A program made the position numbers and the translations under genes. Source: Acidobacteriota bacterium (GTDB lineage: Bacteria > Acidobacteriota > Thermoanaerobaculia > Gp7-AA8). Taken from it: a stretch of DNA of 64,000 bases. The notes beneath the pieces were generated by a model. The model did not search any database. It had not been told where the DNA came from and was given only the letters and a program-made list of their open reading frames with translations. The stretch spans positions 309,334 through 373,333 of the forward strand of contig QHVT01000004.1 in the NCBI GenBank assembly GCA_003223645.1, given 5' to 3'. Below, piece after piece: positions 23,087 through 31,047 of the stretch; positions within the stretch are counted from its first letter, which is position 1, and the number at the start of each line of letters is the position of its first letter.

Positions 23087-23345
23087 AGGGGACGCGTGTC
23101 GGCTCAGCGCGTGTGCGGATGCCGAGGCGATCGTCGCGCACGGTACGGAAATGCAGAAGGCAGAAGGCAGAAGGCAGAATTGAGAAGCACGCCCAACCTC
23201 GATGCACGGTGAACTTGGGCGGGACTTCTTAATTCTGCCTTCTGCGTTCTGCGTTCTGCGTTCTGCGTTCTGCATTCGCGGCCAGTGCACGCAAAGCATG
23301 TTCAAGCGTGAACCGCCCATTCGCTGCACACGCGCTGGTCCCCTC
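23087..23345. other. Gene-free stretch with a composite repeat
   Basis: No credible gene is present. A 12-bp inverted repeat (cagcgcgtgtgc at 23105, gcacacgcgctg at 23326) encloses element B2. The flanks of B2 (left cacggtacggaaatgca, right ctgcacacgcgct) recur around B3 at 38461-38606 and in repeat P at 45023, so B2 appears to sit inside a larger older repeat. Confidence 0.6.
23151..23277. repeat. Palindromic element, family B (copy B2)
   Basis: The left arm is three to four gaaggca 7-mers, then an inner stem cgcccaa / ttgggcg. The right arm is ttctgcc followed by ttctgcg variants, ending tgcattc. The right-arm 7-mers carry a common g-for-c change, showing that units homogenise within an arm. 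Confidence 0.83.
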
Positions 23346-23376
23346 AAAAAAAACAGGCGCGGCCTCCGGCCGCGCC
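23346..23376 (-). terminator. Rho-independent terminator of the Thr-rich lipoprotein gene
   Basis: On the minus strand: perfect 9-bp stem ggcgcggcc / ggccgcgcc with a 3-nt loop (23356-23376), followed by tg and eight Ts (23353-23346). It starts about 33 bp after the lipoprotein stop. It is the clearest intrinsic terminator in the window. Confidence 0.85.
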
Positions 23377-23408
23377 CATGCCTGACACACCACACACTAA
23401 CGGGTGAC

Positions 23409-23933
23409 TTAATCCTTGCGCATGCGGGTGCGCGTGGGGGTCGTTTCCTGCGTCGTGGTGGTTTCCTGCGTCGAGGACGTCATCGGGACGGTCGTCGTTT
23501 CCGTGGTTTCCGTCGTCGTGGACATCGTCGGGGCAGGTGTGGTTTCAACAACCGTCGTTTCGGTCGTCGTGCTCGGCGCCGGCGTGGTCTCGGTGATGGT
23601 CGTCTCCGACGTCATCGGCGTTTCGGTCACGGTCGCCTGCGACGTCACGGTCGCGCTGCTCTTCTGCGGAACGATGTTGACGTTCGTGTTCGTGCCGACC
23701 TGCGAAGGATTGCCTTTGCCGGGGGCGGAGCTGCTCGAATAGACATTGCCGTCACTGTCGACTTTCACAGGTCCCGGCGCAGGAGCGACGGTCGCCGCCT
23801 GTCCGGTGGACTCAGGACGCAGCTCCGTCACGTCATTGTTGTCCGCAACAGTGTCGTGGTGTGCGCATGCGCCGATGAGGAGGAGCGCCGCGATTCCAGC
23901 CGCGGCCACGGTGTTGTGCATCAGCTTTTTCAT
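23409..23933 (-). CDS. Thr-rich repetitive lipoprotein
   Basis: A 174-residue protein from ATG 23933 (ribosome site GGGAG 9 nt upstream; a further 20-residue upstream extension is rejected). The signal MKKLMHNTVAAAGIAALLLIGAC ends in a lipobox cysteine. The C-terminal half is nearly all Thr/Glu/Pro/Ser (TSETTITETTPAPSTTTETT) before a basic RTRMRKD end. This looks like an extended periplasmic or surface stalk. No enzymatic domain. Function unknown. It has its own terminator and is not in an operon. Confidence 0.75.
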   Translation of the reverse strand: MKKLMHNTVAAAGIAALLLIGACAHHDTVADNNDVTELRPESTGQAATVAPAPGPVKVDSDGNVYSSSSAPGKGNPSQVGTNTNVNIVPQKSSATVTSQATVTETPMTSETTITETTPAPSTTTETTVVETTPAPTMSTTTETTETTTVPMTSSTQETTTTQETTPTRTRMRKD

Positions 23934-24033
23934 AGTTTTTTCTCCCATCCAATCATTGGCCACCCGTGTGGCCGTGAACCACGGATGAGGCAAAACGAAT
24001 GCCTAGTTATTCACATCTTGGCGACCTGAACAG

Positions 24034-24108
24034 AGGCTCACAGGCGCATGGGCTCATGGGCTCACAGTTTTCCATGCGCCCGTGAGCCTATGAGCCCATG
24101 CGCCTATG
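24034..24108. repeat. Palindromic element, family D (copy D2)
   Basis: Left units aggctca/caggcgcatgggctcatggg, loop cagttttc, then inverted catgcgcccgtgagccta and tgagcccatgcgcctatg. It ends 9 bp before the xseA ATG, again hugging a start codon. Confidence 0.83.
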
Positions 24109-24116
24109 ATTCATCC

Positions 24117-25421
24117 ATGGCCGCCCCGCGCGTCTTCTCCGTCAGCGAATTGATTCGCCAGATCAACCTCGATCTCTTCAAGTACAACGACATCTCCGTC
24201 GAAGGCGAAGTCACGAATTACACGCGCTCTTCGGCAGGTCATCACTACTTTTCTTTGAAAGACTCGCGCGCGCAAATCCGCGTCGTTTTCTTCGCGACGA
24301 ACGCGCGCTTCCTGCGCTTCCGCATCGAGAACGGATTGCAACTGATCGTTCGCGGACGGCTGACGGTCTACGAAGCGAAAGGGGAGTTCCAGCTCAACGC
24401 CGTCGTCGCCGAGCCCGCCGGACTCGGCGCGTTGCAGCTCGCATTCGAGCAGCTGAAAAAGCGGCTCGCGGAAGAAGGACTCTTCGACGCCGATCGCAAG
24501 AAGCCGCTGCCGATGCTGCCGCAGCGCATCGCCATCGTGACGAGTCCCGCCGGCGCCGCGATCCGCGACGTCCTTCACGTCCTCGGACGCCGCTTCGAAG
24601 GACTGACGCTGCACGTCTATCCCGTGCGCGTGCAGGGCGCGAACGCCGCGCGCGAGATCGCAACCGCATTGCGACATCTCTCGCGCTGGAAGCTGCACGA
24701 CGTGATCCTGATCTGCCGCGGCGGAGGATCGCTCGAAGATCTGTGGGCGTTCAACGAGGAGATCGTCGCGCGCGCTGTCGCCGCGTGCGAGATCCCGACG
24801 ATCTCCGCGGTCGGCCACGAGACCGACTTCACGATCTGCGACTTCGTCGCCGACTTCCGCGCACCCACTCCATCAGCGGCAGCCGAGATCGTGATCCGCG
24901 CGAAGAGCGAGATCTGCACGCACATCGACCACATGACCCACCGCATCCACCACATCGTCGAAGGCCGCGTGCGCAACTACCGCCACGAGTTGCGCCACCT
25001 CACCTCGTCCGACAAACTCGGCGTCGTCCCTCAACGCATCGCACGTACACGCGAGCGACTCGAGCGGAGACGCGTGATGCTTTTCCGTTTGCTCGACGCC
25101 CGCGCGAAATCGATGCGGCGGAGACTCGCCGCATTCGACGAGCCGCTGGCGGCATACCCCGCGCGCATCGTGCGCGAACGCCAACACCTCAAAGCATTGA
25201 TGGCGACGCTGAGCGCCGTCTCGCCGCTGTCCGTCTTGTCGCGCGGCTACGCCATCGCCTTCTCACGCACGCGACGCCGCCGCAAACCGATCCTCGACTC
25301 ATCGCAAGTCGGCGTCGGCGAGCAAATCGAAGTGCAGGTGAAAAGAGGCCGGCTCGTGTGCACGGTCGATCAGCGCACGCTCGGCGTGGAGAGCCTTTGG
25401 CCGGAGACTGACGTGTTATAA
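24117..25421 (+). CDS. xseA: Exodeoxyribonuclease VII large subunit
   Basis: Large subunit of the ssDNA exonuclease VII (repair and recombination). It has 434 residues: an N-terminal OB fold (VSELIRQINLDLF, VEGEVTNYTRSSAGHHYFSL), then the catalytic domain with IAIVTSPAGAAIRDVLHVL, ILICRGGGSLEDLWAFNEE and AVGHETDFTICDFVADFRA PTPSAAAE, followed by a long coiled helical region rich in Arg and the C-terminal SPLSVLSRGYAIAF. Start ATG 24117; the longer frame into repeat D2 is rejected. It is followed by xseB after 9 bp. Confidence 0.96.
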   Translation: MAAPRVFSVSELIRQINLDLFKYNDISVEGEVTNYTRSSAGHHYFSLKDSRAQIRVVFFATNARFLRFRIENGLQLIVRGRLTVYEAKGEFQLNAVVAEPAGLGALQLAFEQLKKRLAEEGLFDADRKKPLPMLPQRIAIVTSPAGAAIRDVLHVLGRRFEGLTLHVYPVRVQGANAAREIATALRHLSRWKLHDVILICRGGGSLEDLWAFNEEIVARAVAACEIPTISAVGHETDFTICDFVADFRAPTPSAAAEIVIRAKSEICTHIDHMTHRIHHIVEGRVRNYRHELRHLTSSDKLGVVPQRIARTRERLERRRVMLFRLLDARAKSMRRRLAAFDEPLAAYPARIVRERQHLKALMATLSAVSPLSVLSRGYAIAFSRTRRRRKPILDSSQVGVGEQIEVQVKRGRLVCTVDQRTLGVESLWPETDVL

Positions 25422-25430
25422 CGCCCGGCG

Positions 25431-25691
25431 ATGGCCGCCCGTACCAAATCGAACGAATTCGAGAAGGCGTTCCAGCAGCTCGAGAAAATCGTGCAGCGGC
25501 TGGAAGGCGAGGAGCTACCGCTCGATGACTCGCTGCAGTTGTTCGAGGAAGGGATCCGCCTCTCGCGCTTCTGCCACCAGCGGCTCGAGGAGGTAGAGAA
25601 GAAAATCGAGACGATTCTCGCCGACGCGAAGGGGCAGCCAGTGACGGAGCCATTCGACGCGGGCGAGATGCTCGACGAGGACGAGGAATGA
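25431..25691 (+). CDS. xseB: Exodeoxyribonuclease VII small subunit
   Basis: An 86-residue all-helical partner of XseA. The family pattern is clear: FEKAFQQLEKIVQRLEGEEL, PLDDSLQLFEEGIRLSRFC and LEEVEKKIETIL. The acidic C terminus is typical. It lies 9 bp after xseA, and the two are surely co-translated. Palindrome E2 separates it from ispA. Confidence 0.95.
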   Translation: MAARTKSNEFEKAFQQLEKIVQRLEGEELPLDDSLQLFEEGIRLSRFCHQRLEEVEKKIETILADAKGQPVTEPFDAGEMLDEDEE

Positions 25692-25705
25692 CCTGTCATC
25701 TTCTC

Positions 25706-25769
25706 GTGTGGGGCAGGCTTTCCAGCCTGCCCTCCGGAAGCGCAGGCTGGAAAGCCTGCGCTACACCAC
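25706..25769. repeat. Palindromic element, family E (copy E2)
   Basis: Outer ends gtgt..acac, with hairpins gggcaggctttccagcctgcc and gcaggctggaaagcctgc. It lies between xseB and ispA. Frames running through it (GQAFQP-type peptides) are element-derived and should not be added to IspA. Confidence 0.82.
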
Positions 25770-25791
25770 GATCGGGATGACACGGCGGGTC

Positions 25792-26751
25792 ATGAACCTC
25801 CACGACTATCTCCAATCGCGCCGCGCGCTCGTCGATCGCATGCTCGACGCGACGCTTCCTCCCGCGAACACGCCGCCCGCCGTGATTCATGAAGCGATGC
25901 GCTACGCCGTCCTGGGCGGCGGCAAACGCATTCGTCCGATCGTCGCCATCGCCGCCGCCGAAGCGTGCGGCGCAGACGTCGAGCCGCTGCTTGTCCCGAT
26001 CAGCGCGCTCGAATTGATCCACAGCTACTCGCTCGTCCACGACGATCTGCCGGCGCTCGACAACGACGATCTGCGCCGCGGACGAAAAACGACACACGTC
26101 GTTTTCGGCGAAGCGATGGGGATTCTCACCGGCGACGCGCTGCTCACCGAGGCGTTTGCGTGGCTTGCAAAACCGATCGCGGGAGTGGACGCACAGCGGC
26201 AGGTGCGCGCGATCAGCGAAGTCGCGACGGCGATCGACTCGACGGGCATGATCGGCGGACAGGTCGCGGACATCGTCGCCGAGCGCTCGCAATGGAGGGC
26301 GGGCGTCCCGGCCCCCGCTAGCGATGGCGGCGGAGACGGCGGCGCCCCTTTGCCGGACGATCGCGACGCGTTGATTCGCGAGCTGCATTTCATCCACCGC
26401 AACAAGACCGGGAAGCTCCTCACCGCCTCGGTCGTTCTCGGCGGAATCCTCGCCGGCGGCACCGAAGAACAGCTCGCGGCGCTGCGCCGCTACGGCGACG
26501 CACTTGGCTTGGCGTTCCAAATCGTGGATGATTTACTTGATATCGAAGAGTCCTCTGCGATGTTAGGTAAAACGGCGGGCAAAGACGTGGCCCAGGGAAA
26601 ACTGACCTTCCCGGCGCTCCTCGGCGCGGAGGCTGCACGCGCGGAAGTGGCCCGCCTTCTCGACGTGGCGGTGGAGAACGCAGATATGATTTCCGGTCCG
26701 GTGAATACCCTCACCCCCATCGCGCGTTACATTTGCGAGCGCCGCTCCTAG
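25792..26751 (+). CDS. ispA: Polyprenyl synthetase (farnesyl/geranylgeranyl diphosphate synthase type)
   Basis: Condenses isopentenyl diphosphate with allylic diphosphates. It has 319 residues from ATG 25792 (MNLHDYLQSR); ATG 25777 is an alternative. It shows GGGKRIRP, the first Asp-rich motif DDLPALDNDDLRRG, the KTTHVVFGEAMGILTGDALL block, KTGKLL and the second Asp-rich motif DDLLDIEE. Between DIVAERSQW and the conserved ELHFIHRNKTG lie about 20 extra Gly/Pro/Ala residues (RAGVPAPASDGGGDGG..), probably repeat-derived (L). It forms an isoprenoid pair with dxs downstream. Chain length cannot be fixed from sequence; IspA-type C15 is most likely by context. Confidence 0.92.
   Translation: MNLHDYLQSRRALVDRMLDATLPPANTPPAVIHEAMRYAVLGGGKRIRPIVAIAAAEACGADVEPLLVPISALELIHSYSLVHDDLPALDNDDLRRGRKTTHVVFGEAMGILTGDALLTEAFAWLAKPIAGVDAQRQVRAISEVATAIDSTGMIGGQVADIVAERSQWRAGVPAPASDGGGDGGAPLPDDRDALIRELHFIHRNKTGKLLTASVVLGGILAGGTEEQLAALRRYGDALGLAFQIVDDLLDIEESSAMLGKTAGKDVAQGKLTFPALLGAEAARAEVARLLDVAVENADMISGPVNTLTPIARYICERRS
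26292..26354. repeat. Probable inserted GC-rich element (family L) inside ispA, in frame
   Basis: A low-complexity stretch from gggcgggcgtcccggccccc through gatggcggcggagacggcgg interrupts a conserved helix-loop of IspA. The inverted-repeat character is weak, so assignment to the palindrome class rests mainly on its position and composition. Confidence 0.45.
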
Positions 26752-26774
26752 GCGCCAAGGGAACCTTGACGACC

Positions 26775-28820
26775 ATGGCTCGACTTCTCGACTCGATCGA
26801 TACTCCGCGCGATCTGCGCAAGCTCGATCGCAAACAGCTTCCGCAGGTGGCGCAGGAGATCCGCGACACGGTCATCGACACCGTCTCGCGCATCGGCGGC
26901 CACTTCGGCGGCAACCTCGGCATCGTCGAGCTCACGCTCGCGCTGCATTACATCTTCGACACGCCGCGCGACCAGATCGTCTTCGACACCGGACACCAGA
27001 CCTATCCGCACAAACTGATCACCGGACGCCGCGAGCGCTTCGGCACGATCCGCATGCACAACGGCATCTCCGGCTTCTGCAAACGCGAAGAGTCGGAGTA
27101 CGACGTCTTCAACGCCGGACACGCATCGACGTCGATCTCGGCGGCGCTCGGCGTCGCCAAGGCGCGCGACTTCCGCAAAGAGGATTACCGCGTGGTCGCG
27201 GTGATCGGCGACGGCGCGCTCTCCGGCGGACTGGCGTTCGAGGGACTGAATCAGGCCGGACATCTGAAGAGCCGGATGGTCATCGTCCTCAACGACAACG
27301 ACATGTCGATCTCGACGAACGTCGGTGCGATCTCCGGATATCTCAACCAGATCATCAAAGGAAAGCGCTACGTCCAGCTCAAGGACCTCACCAAGGGCAT
27401 CATCGATCGCATTCCGCTGATCGGCGGAAAGCTGCACGAGACCGCATCCGAGCTCGAAGAGATCTTCAAGCACATGGTCGTTCCCGGCACGCTCTTCGAG
27501 GAGCTCGGCTTCAAGTACCTCGGACCGTACGACGGTCACGACCTCGAGACGCTGCTGCGCGTGTTCGAAGAGAACAAGGACTACAACGGCCCGTTGCTCG
27601 TGCACGTGCTGACGAAGAAGGGCAAAGGTTACGCGCCGGCGGAGAACAAGCCGATCTGGTCGCACGGCGTGAATCCGTTCGACATCGTGACCGGCGAAGT
27701 AAAGAAGTCCGACAAGCCGTCGCCGCCGACGTACACGGCCGTCTTCGCCGACGCGCTGACTGAGCTCGCGAAAAATGATCCGAAGATCGTCGCCGTCACG
27801 GCGGCGATGCCGGAAGGGACGGGCCTCGACAAATTCGCGAAGACCTTTCCCGATCGCATGTTCGACGTCGGCATCGCCGAAGAGCACGCGGTGACGTTCT
27901 GCGGCGGCATGGCCACGCAGGGCATGAAGCCGGTCGCGGCGATCTACTCGACATTCCTGCAGCGCGCGTTCGATCAGGTGTTCCACGACGTCGCGATCAT
28001 GGACCTGCCGGTCGTGTTCGCCCTCGACCGCGGCGGCATCGCCGGAGCAGATGGCCCGACCCATCACGGCATCTACGACATGGCGTATCTGCGCATCTTT
28101 CCGAACATGGTCTGCATGGCGCCGAAGGACGAGAACGAACTGCGGCACATGGTGAAGACCGCGTTCGAGACCGGCCACCCGACGTCGCTGCGCTATCCGC
28201 GCGGCAATGGCATCGGCGTGCAGATGGACGCGGAGCTCACGTCGCTGCCGATCGGCAAAGGCGAAGTGATGCGCGATCCGGAAAATCGCCGCGCGACGAT
28301 CTTCGCGATCGGCAACGAAGTCTGGCCCGCGGTCGAAGCGGCCGAGATCCTCGCGAAAGAAGAGATCAACGTCGCTGTCGTCAACGCGCGCTTCATCAAA
28401 CCGCTCGACGATGAGCTGATCAAGAAATACTGCCAGCCGAATTCGTCCGTGATCACGGTCGAAGAAGGCTCCCTCGCCGGCGGCTTCGGCTCCGCGATCA
28501 TGGAGCGCTGCCAGGAGCTCGGCATCGAAGACGTCCACGTCCACCGCATCGGCATCCCCGACGAGTACGTGCACCACGGAGCACAGGACGTCCTGCGCGC
28601 GCAATACGACCTCCACGCGGAGGGGATTGCGAGGAGGGTGCGGGAGTTTGTGCCGGTGCAGCGGTACGGGACGGTGGGCGAGCTGGTCGACATGCTCGTC
28701 GAGTTGGGTAATCAGATCCCCGAGGAAGATCTGAAGCGGATGCATGCGAAAGGCAAAGACTCGGATCACATCGACGAATTCGTCTACGGAAAGAAACGAA
28801 AGCAAACCGTCGCGAAGTGA
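26775..28820 (+). CDS. dxs: 1-deoxy-D-xylulose-5-phosphate synthase
   Basis: First enzyme of the MEP isoprenoid route, condensing pyruvate and glyceraldehyde-3-phosphate with thiamine diphosphate. It has 681 residues, somewhat longer than the usual 620-650. It shows FDTGHQTYPHKLITGR, the TPP motif starting GDGALSGGLAFEGLNQAG and ending NDND, GPYDGHDLETL, the catalytic region EEHAVTFCGGMATQGMKP, LDRGGIAGADGPTHHG and the transketolase C-domain. Extra length is at the C terminus (KRMHAKGKDSDHIDEFVYGK). Start ATG 26775, 23 bp after ispA. Confidence 0.96.
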   Translation: MARLLDSIDTPRDLRKLDRKQLPQVAQEIRDTVIDTVSRIGGHFGGNLGIVELTLALHYIFDTPRDQIVFDTGHQTYPHKLITGRRERFGTIRMHNGISGFCKREESEYDVFNAGHASTSISAALGVAKARDFRKEDYRVVAVIGDGALSGGLAFEGLNQAGHLKSRMVIVLNDNDMSISTNVGAISGYLNQIIKGKRYVQLKDLTKGIIDRIPLIGGKLHETASELEEIFKHMVVPGTLFEELGFKYLGPYDGHDLETLLRVFEENKDYNGPLLVHVLTKKGKGYAPAENKPIWSHGVNPFDIVTGEVKKSDKPSPPTYTAVFADALTELAKNDPKIVAVTAAMPEGTGLDKFAKTFPDRMFDVGIAEEHAVTFCGGMATQGMKPVAAIYSTFLQRAFDQVFHDVAIMDLPVVFALDRGGIAGADGPTHHGIYDMAYLRIFPNMVCMAPKDENELRHMVKTAFETGHPTSLRYPRGNGIGVQMDAELTSLPIGKGEVMRDPENRRATIFAIGNEVWPAVEAAEILAKEEINVAVVNARFIKPLDDELIKKYCQPNSSVITVEEGSLAGGFGSAIMERCQELGIEDVHVHRIGIPDEYVHHGAQDVLRAQYDLHAEGIARRVREFVPVQRYGTVGELVDMLVELGNQIPEEDLKRMHAKGKDSDHIDEFVYGKKRKQTVAK

Positions 28821-29221
28821 TGGAGTACTTCGTCGACACATGGTTGCTGATCGCGTCGATTGATCGCGAGGACGAACATCACCTACGAGCGCTCAGGATC
28901 GGCGCGCATCTTCGCGGCGCCTCGTTGGTAACGCACGATGCCGTTCTCACTGAAGTGCTCGCGTATTTCTGTGAAGAAGGACCGTACGCGAGAAGCCTTG
29001 CAGTACGCGCCGTGCGCCACGCGATCGTTGCATACAACGTCATCCCCGCCGACCGCCCGATTTTTCTCGCTGCGCTCGATCGCTACGCTGCGCGCCCCGA
29101 CAAGGAGTACTCGCTCGTCGATTGCATGTCCATGATCGTGATGGAAGAGCGAGGCATTCATCATGTCCTGTCGAACGACCACCACTTCGCGCAGGCGGGC
29201 TTCCACCTCGTCAACGAATGA
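28820..29221 (+). CDS. PIN-domain protein (putative ribonuclease)
   Basis: A 133-residue PIN-fold protein. Acidic residues expected in the metal site are visible: Asp near the start (EYFVDTWLLIA), Glu in AVLTEVLAYF, Asp in SLVDCMSMIVM and Asp in VLSNDHHFAQAGF, so it should be catalytically competent. PIN proteins of this size are often VapC-type toxins that cut tRNA or rRNA, but no antitoxin gene precedes it; instead it is coupled to dxs (TGATG) and to tlyA (ATGA). It may be a housekeeping RNase or a solitary toxin relic. Confidence 0.85.
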   Translation: MEYFVDTWLLIASIDREDEHHLRALRIGAHLRGASLVTHDAVLTEVLAYFCEEGPYARSLAVRAVRHAIVAYNVIPADRPIFLAALDRYAARPDKEYSLVDCMSMIVMEERGIHHVLSNDHHFAQAGFHLVNE

Positions 29222-29988
29222 ACAAGCAGCGTCTCGACCTCGCGCTGGTCGCGCGCGGTCTCGTCGACACGCGCTCGAAGGCGCAGTCGCTGATCATGGC
29301 GCGGCGCGTGTTGGTAAATGGCGCGTTCGTCGACAAGGCGGGGGCCAGTGTCGGCGAGGACGACGAGCTGCGCGTCGCGGAGCTCGAGCATCCGTGGGTG
29401 GGGCGCGGGGGGATGAAGCTCGCGCACGCGCTCAAAGAATTTGCGATCGATGTGAAGGGAAAAGTGTGTGCGGACATCGGCGCATCGACGGGCGGGTTCA
29501 CGGACGTGATGCTGAAGAGCGGCGCGGCGAAGGTGTATGCGATCGACGTCGGTTACGGGCAGCTCGATGTGTCGCTGCGCAACGATCCGCGCGTCGTCAA
29601 TCGCGAGAAGGTGAATGCGCGCAATCTGACGGCCGACGATTTCGAGGAGACGATCGAGTTCGTCTCGATCGATGTCTCATTCATTCCGCTGAAGCTGATC
29701 CTGCCGGCGGTCGCGAGTTTTCTGCAGGGCGAGCTCGTGGCACTGATCAAGCCGCAGTTCGAAGTCGGGAAGCACGAGGTCGGGAAGGGCGGGATCGTGC
29801 GCGATGAAGCGAAGCGTCAGAGCGCGATCGACGGTGTCGTCACCCCGGCGAAAGAGATCGGGTTCGAGGTGCGGGGCGTGATCGAGAGTCCGGTGAAAGG
29901 TGCGGAGGGGAACGTCGAGTTCCTCATGCACGCACTGATAAATACTCGCGAAGTCCCTCGCGCCACGACTCCGGATGAACTCCCGTGA
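29218..29988 (+). CDS. tlyA: TlyA-family rRNA (cytidine-2'-O)-methyltransferase
   Basis: A 256-residue protein with an N-terminal S4 RNA-binding domain (QRLDLALVARGLVDTRSKAQ, RRVLVNG) and an FtsJ-type methyltransferase (VCADIGASTGGFTDVML = SAM motif I, AIDVGYGQLD, SIDVSFIPLKLILPA, LIKPQFEVGK). In mycobacteria TlyA 2'-O-methylates 16S and 23S rRNA and affects capreomycin sensitivity; some homologues were called haemolysins. It overlaps the PIN gene by ATGA. Its last 65 bp overlap the convergent rmlD tail. Confidence 0.94.
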   Translation: MNKQRLDLALVARGLVDTRSKAQSLIMARRVLVNGAFVDKAGASVGEDDELRVAELEHPWVGRGGMKLAHALKEFAIDVKGKVCADIGASTGGFTDVMLKSGAAKVYAIDVGYGQLDVSLRNDPRVVNREKVNARNLTADDFEETIEFVSIDVSFIPLKLILPAVASFLQGELVALIKPQFEVGKHEVGKGGIVRDEAKRQSAIDGVVTPAKEIGFEVRGVIESPVKGAEGNVEFLMHALINTREVPRATTPDELP

Positions 29989-30775
29989 TTCGCTCGTAGC
30001 GCTCCGTCGACAACACCGAGTACGCGGGCACCGTTGCGGCGCGCGGGTAGTCAGCGGTTGCGATCGGCTTCACCGTCACCTCTGCCTTCGTCTCTTCCAC
30101 GATCGCGCGGGTGAAATCGAACCACGTGCATTCCTCTTCGTCCGCATAGTGGACGATGCCGCGCGCATCCTGAATCGCAAGCCGGATGATCGCGTTGGCG
30201 AGGTGCGGCGTGTAGGTGGGACGTCCACGCTGGTCGTCGACGACGCGCAGCGGATTCGTTCCTTTGCCGATCTGTCTTCGCATAGCCTCGACAAAGTTGT
30301 TGCCGTGGACTCCGAAAAGCCATGACGTGCGAAGAATGAGAGATCGCGCAGCGTGCTGCGCCGCGACTTCGCCGAGGAGCTTGGAGCGGCCGTAGGCGGA
30401 CAGCGGAGCGGTTGCATCGGTGACGTCGTACGGCTCGCGCTTCGCTCCGTCGAAGACGAAGTCCGTCGAGATCTGCACGAGCAGCGCGTCCACCTCGTTC
30501 GCCGCGAGCGCGAGCAGCTCGACGGACGATCCGTTGATCGCATTCGCGGCTGCCTCTTCTGCTTCCGCTTGATCGACCGCAGTGTAGGCGGCGCAGTTGA
30601 CGATGATCGACGGACGATGCTCGGCAACACATTCGTTGACGCAACGCGCGTCAGTAATGTCGAGGTCGGAGTGCTTCAGCGCGACGACGGTTTCATCGCG
30701 GCTGGTGAGCGCGTCGGTGAGATCGCGGCCGACCATTCCGCCGGCGCCGGTAATGAGCCAGGTTCGCCGGGGCAC
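29924..30775 (-). CDS. rmlD: dTDP-4-dehydrorhamnose reductase-like protein
   Basis: SDR-type reductase, 283 residues, making dTDP-L-rhamnose. It shows WLITGAGGMVGRDL (Rossmann), NCAAYTAVDQAEAEEAAA (the magnesium-site EAEAE-like stretch), QISTDFVFDG, YGRSKLLGE (YxxxK), ILRTSWLFG and DDQRGRPTYTPHLA. The start is GTG 30775, sharing one base with the tatA stop (TAGTG). rmlA, B and C are not here, so it may also be a related NDP-sugar reductase. Its 3' end runs 65 bp into tlyA on the opposite strand. Confidence 0.92.
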   Translation of the reverse strand: MPRRTWLITGAGGMVGRDLTDALTSRDETVVALKHSDLDITDARCVNECVAEHRPSIIVNCAAYTAVDQAEAEEAAANAINGSSVELLALAANEVDALLVQISTDFVFDGAKREPYDVTDATAPLSAYGRSKLLGEVAAQHAARSLILRTSWLFGVHGNNFVEAMRRQIGKGTNPLRVVDDQRGRPTYTPHLANAIIRLAIQDARGIVHYADEEECTWFDFTRAIVEETKAEVTVKPIATADYPRAATVPAYSVLSTERYERITGVHPESWREGLREYLSVRA

Positions 30776-30954
30776 TACTTTTCTTCAGGGCTCTTCGGCA
30801 AGGTCTTGTCGTCTTTCCCCTTGAGGCCGTCGCGGAAGTTAGAAATCCCTTCGCCGAGACCCTTTCCGAGCTGCGGGAGCTTGCTCGCGCCGAAAATCAC
30901 CACCACGATCACCAGAATGAGAAGAAGTTCCGTGACACCAAGCGAACCAAACAT
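30775..30954 (-). CDS. tatA: Sec-independent translocase subunit TatA
   Basis: A 59-residue twin-arginine translocase subunit: one N-terminal membrane helix after [12 protein letters not shown], the hinge [20 protein letters not shown] typical of TatA, an amphipathic helix, then a basic/acidic tail. TatA oligomers form the pore for folded Tat substrates. Start chosen at ATG 30954 because the longer frame encodes an unlikely leader. tatB and tatC are elsewhere. Divergent from the helicase gene and co-transcribed with rmlD. Confidence 0.95.
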   Translation of the reverse strand: MFGSLGVTELLLILVIVVVIFGASKLPQLGKGLGEGISNFRDGLKGKDDKTLPKSPEEK

Positions 30955-31047
30955 TTGTTGTTGCCTCCAAGGCGCGACCGAAGCGCTGGAAGTGTAACAC
31001 CGCGCGGAAGCGACGACTTCCACCGCGCGTTAAGATGCGCCGGCCAC

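Noticed and set aside
23994-24116. Coding extension of xseA and of the Thr-rich lipoprotein into the divergent gap
   Set aside because: The extra residues would come from repeat D2 or lack a ribosome site; internal starts with good family alignment or ribosome sites were chosen.
28820-29221. VapBC toxin-antitoxin module
   Set aside because: No small antitoxin-like gene precedes or follows the PIN gene; it is coupled to dxs and tlyA instead.
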